From the NCBI GenBank assembly GCA_946497035.1, contig CAMMIW010000002.1, forward strand, positions 62,001 to 126,000: DNA of 64,000 nucleotides, written 5' to 3'. The translations under genes and the position numbers were made by a program. Below the pieces are notes generated by a model. That model had not been told where the DNA came from, ran no database searches, and saw nothing but the letters and a program-made list of their open reading frames with translations. Positions 62,203 through 64,000 of the stretch are shown here, piece after piece. This stretch comes from an uncultured Eubacteriaceae bacterium (GTDB taxonomy: Bacteria; Bacillota; Clostridia; Lachnospirales; CAG-274). Positions within the stretch are counted from its first letter, which is position 1; each line of letters begins with the position of its first letter.

Positions 62203-64000
62203 ATGCATAAACAACAAATAACTATAAAAGGGGCTAGAGAAAATAATCTTAAAAATATAGATTTAACTATACCAAGAGATAAACTAGTTGTATTTACTGG
62301 GCTTAGTGGCTCTGGTAAATCTAGCCTTGCCTTTGATACTATATATGCAGAAGGCCAAAGAAGATATGTAGAAAGCTTATCTTCTTATGCAAGACAATTT
62401 TTAGGGCAAATGGAAAAGCCAGATGTAGACTATATAGAGGGCCTATCTCCTGCCATATCTATAGATCAAAAAACAACTAACAATAACCCTCGCTCAACTG
62501 TAGGTACCGTTACAGAAATATATGACTATCTTAGGTTATTATATGCAAGAATTGGTATACCTCATTGTCCAAAATGTGGTAAAGAAATAAAAAAACAAAC
62601 GATAGACCAAATAGTAGACCAAATATGTGAGCTAGAAGAAAAAACTAAAATACAAATTTTAGCACCTATCGTAAGAGATAGAAAAGGCGAACACATAAAA
62701 ATATTAGAAAATGCTAAAAAAAGTGGCTATGTAAGAGTTCGTATAGATGGAAATATTTACGACCTTTCAGAAAAAATAAATTTAGAAAAAAATAAAAAAC
62801 ATAATATAGAAATAGTTATAGATAGACTTGTTATAAAAGATAATATAAAAAAACGCCTTACAGACTCTATAGAAACAGCTATGAGCCTTACAGATGGTAT
62901 AATAATTGTAGATGCTAACGGCTCTGATTTAAAATTTAGCCAAAATTTTGCTTGTGATGATTGTCACATAAATATAGAAGAAATAGAGCCTCGCTCTTTC
63001 TCTTTTAATAACCCTAATGGTGCTTGTGAAGAATGTACAGGGCTTGGTGTAAAACTTGTTTTTGATCCAGATATATTAGTTCCTAATAGTGAGCTTTCTT
63101 TAGCTCAAGGTGCTATTAACGCATCTGGTTGGAATTCTATTAATAATACAAATTCTATGTCTAATAGCATATTCCACGCACTATCTGAAAAATATGATTT
63201 TTCTTTACACACGCCTTATAAAGACTTACCAGAAAAAATTAAAGATATTTTAATGTATGGCACAAAGGGAGAAAAAATAAATATACAATGGGAAAGCCAA
63301 AATGGCTATAGAGAATATGCTTATGCTTTTGAAGGCATAGTTAATAACCTTGAACGTAGATATAAAGAAGCATCAGACACAATGAAGCAAGAGCTTGAGC
63401 AATATATGGTTAATGTAACTTGTAAAAGCTGTAAAGGTGAAAGGCTAAAACCTGAAATTTTAGCAGTTACTATTAATAATAAAAATATATCACAAATAAC
63501 TAATTTATCTATAAAAGATGCTAAAAAATTTTTTGATGAGCTTGTTTTATCTGATAGAGAAAAATTTATAGGCCAACAAATTTTAAAAGAAATAAATGCA
63601 AGAATAGGCTTTTTGGTAGATGTAGGGTTAGATTATTTATCATTATCTAGAAGAGCGGGTACATTATCTGGTGGCGAATCTCAACGTATAAGATTAGCAA
63701 CTCAAATAGGCTCAGGCCTTGTAGGTTGCTTATATATATTAGATGAACCTAGCATAGGGCTACACCAAAGAGATAACGATAAACTTTTAAATACATTAAA
63801 CCATTTAAAAAATATAGGAAATACCCTTATCGTTGTAGAACACGACGAAGACACTATGCGACAGGCAGATTTTATAGTAGATATAGGGCCAAAAGCAGGA
63901 GAACACGGTGGACAAGTTGTTTTTGCAGGCACTTATGATGAAATATTAAAATGTGAAAAATCTTTAACTGGTGGATATCTTAGCGGTAGACTTTCTATAC
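62203..64000 (+). CDS. uvrA: Excinuclease ABC subunit A, 5' part
   Basis: UvrA finds DNA damage and loads UvrB. The visible 599 residues cover the first ATPase half and the signature of that half. They include Walker [26 protein letters not shown] with [15 protein letters not shown], zinc ribbon 1 (CPKCGKE...CDDCH), [61 protein letters not shown] and [12 protein letters not shown]. The gene continues past the right edge. SD AAGGAG is 8 bases before the ATG. A TATAAT lies at 62142-62147 with a poorly spaced TTGTTT. No SOS box was recognised. Confidence 0.97.
   Translation, partial: MHKQQITIKGARENNLKNIDLTIPRDKLVVFTGLSGSGKSSLAFDTIYAEGQRRYVESLSSYARQFLGQMEKPDVDYIEGLSPAISIDQKTTNNNPRSTVGTVTEIYDYLRLLYARIGIPHCPKCGKEIKKQTIDQIVDQICELEEKTKIQILAPIVRDRKGEHIKILENAKKSGYVRVRIDGNIYDLSEKINLEKNKKHNIEIVIDRLVIKDNIKKRLTDSIETAMSLTDGIIIVDANGSDLKFSQNFACDDCHINIEEIEPRSFSFNNPNGACEECTGLGVKLVFDPDILVPNSELSLAQGAINASGWNSINNTNSMSNSIFHALSEKYDFSLHTPYKDLPEKIKDILMYGTKGEKINIQWESQNGYREYAYAFEGIVNNLERRYKEASDTMKQELEQYMVNVTCKSCKGERLKPEILAVTINNKNISQITNLSIKDAKKFFDELVLSDREKFIGQQILKEINARIGFLVDVGLDYLSLSRRAGTLSGGESQRIRLATQIGSGLVGCLYILDEPSIGLHQRDNDKLLNTLNHLKNIGNTLIVVEHDEDTMRQADFIVDIGPKAGEHGGQVVFAGTYDEILKCEKSLTGGYLSGRLSI

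Overview
The window is very AT-rich and reads as one stretch of chromosome from a spore-forming, probably motile, low-GC Clostridia bacterium. Support comes from spmA/spmB (sporulation), cheR-cheA-cheW-cheB (chemotaxis), a c-di-GMP-I riboswitch, and small families that I associate with Lachnospiraceae-like Clostridia (DUF4250, DUF5721). I cannot name a genus. I see no prophage, IS element, CRISPR array, tRNA or rRNA. Most genes lie on the minus strand. Start codons were chosen by Shine-Dalgarno (SD) position, and many differ from the longest open frame.

Layout. 0-6.6 kb: a gene fragment, mutL, mutS, a YlbF-family gene and miaB. 6.8-9.5 kb: spmB/spmA, a GNAT acetyltransferase with a tiny upstream partner, and a plus-strand membrane protein. 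9.6-15.8 kb: the conserved rsmB-rlmN-prpC-prkC operon, a hypothetical gene and a rhomboid protease. 15.9-20.4 kb: a MacAB-type efflux operon with two permeases. 20.5-26.3 kb: DUF4250-ruvA-ruvB, and a cobalamin group (cobO, a HAD phosphatase, cbiB, cobD, and a PP-loop ATPase). 26.5-35 kb: pta, ackA, DUF177, rpmF, then glmS with its ribozyme, plsX, acpP, rnc and DUF5721. 35-40 kb: chemotaxis. 40-43 kb: deoD (plus), an ANTAR regulator (plus) and an NlpC/P60 hydrolase. 43-49 kb: hrcA-grpE-dnaK and dnaJ, with a DUF1461 gene on the opposite strand between dnaK and dnaJ. 49-52 kb: a c-di-GMP-I riboswitch with no clear downstream gene, then metNIQ. 52-59 kb: an EFR1-type flavodoxin-ferredoxin, smc-ftsY and DUF2225. 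59-64 kb (plus): an exonuclease, uvrB and the first 599 codons of uvrA.

How the genes work together. DNA repair and recombination are heavily represented (mutS/mutL, ruvA/ruvB, uvrA/uvrB, smc). Translation and RNA genes are miaB, rlmN, rsmB, rnc and rpmF. Envelope and phospholipid supply is covered by plsX, acpP, glmS, prkC and NlpC. The heat-shock operon carries a textbook CIRCE site just downstream of its promoter.

Most unusual material. (1) A dispersed intergenic repeat family on the minus strand between about 26 and 49 kb, mostly placed just after a stop codon or terminator, with an AATTATTGGGGG-like beginning and a CCTAATATTTATTAT-like end. (2) A promoter plus c-di-GMP-I aptamer plus terminator leading into about 240 nt with no convincing gene. 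(3) A GNAT/small-protein pair whose consensus promoter abuts a false start codon. (4) A possible pseudoknot between the glmS ribozyme and glmS. (5) An FtsY with thirteen 11-residue repeats. (6) Degenerate receiver domains on both the CheB-like and the ANTAR proteins.
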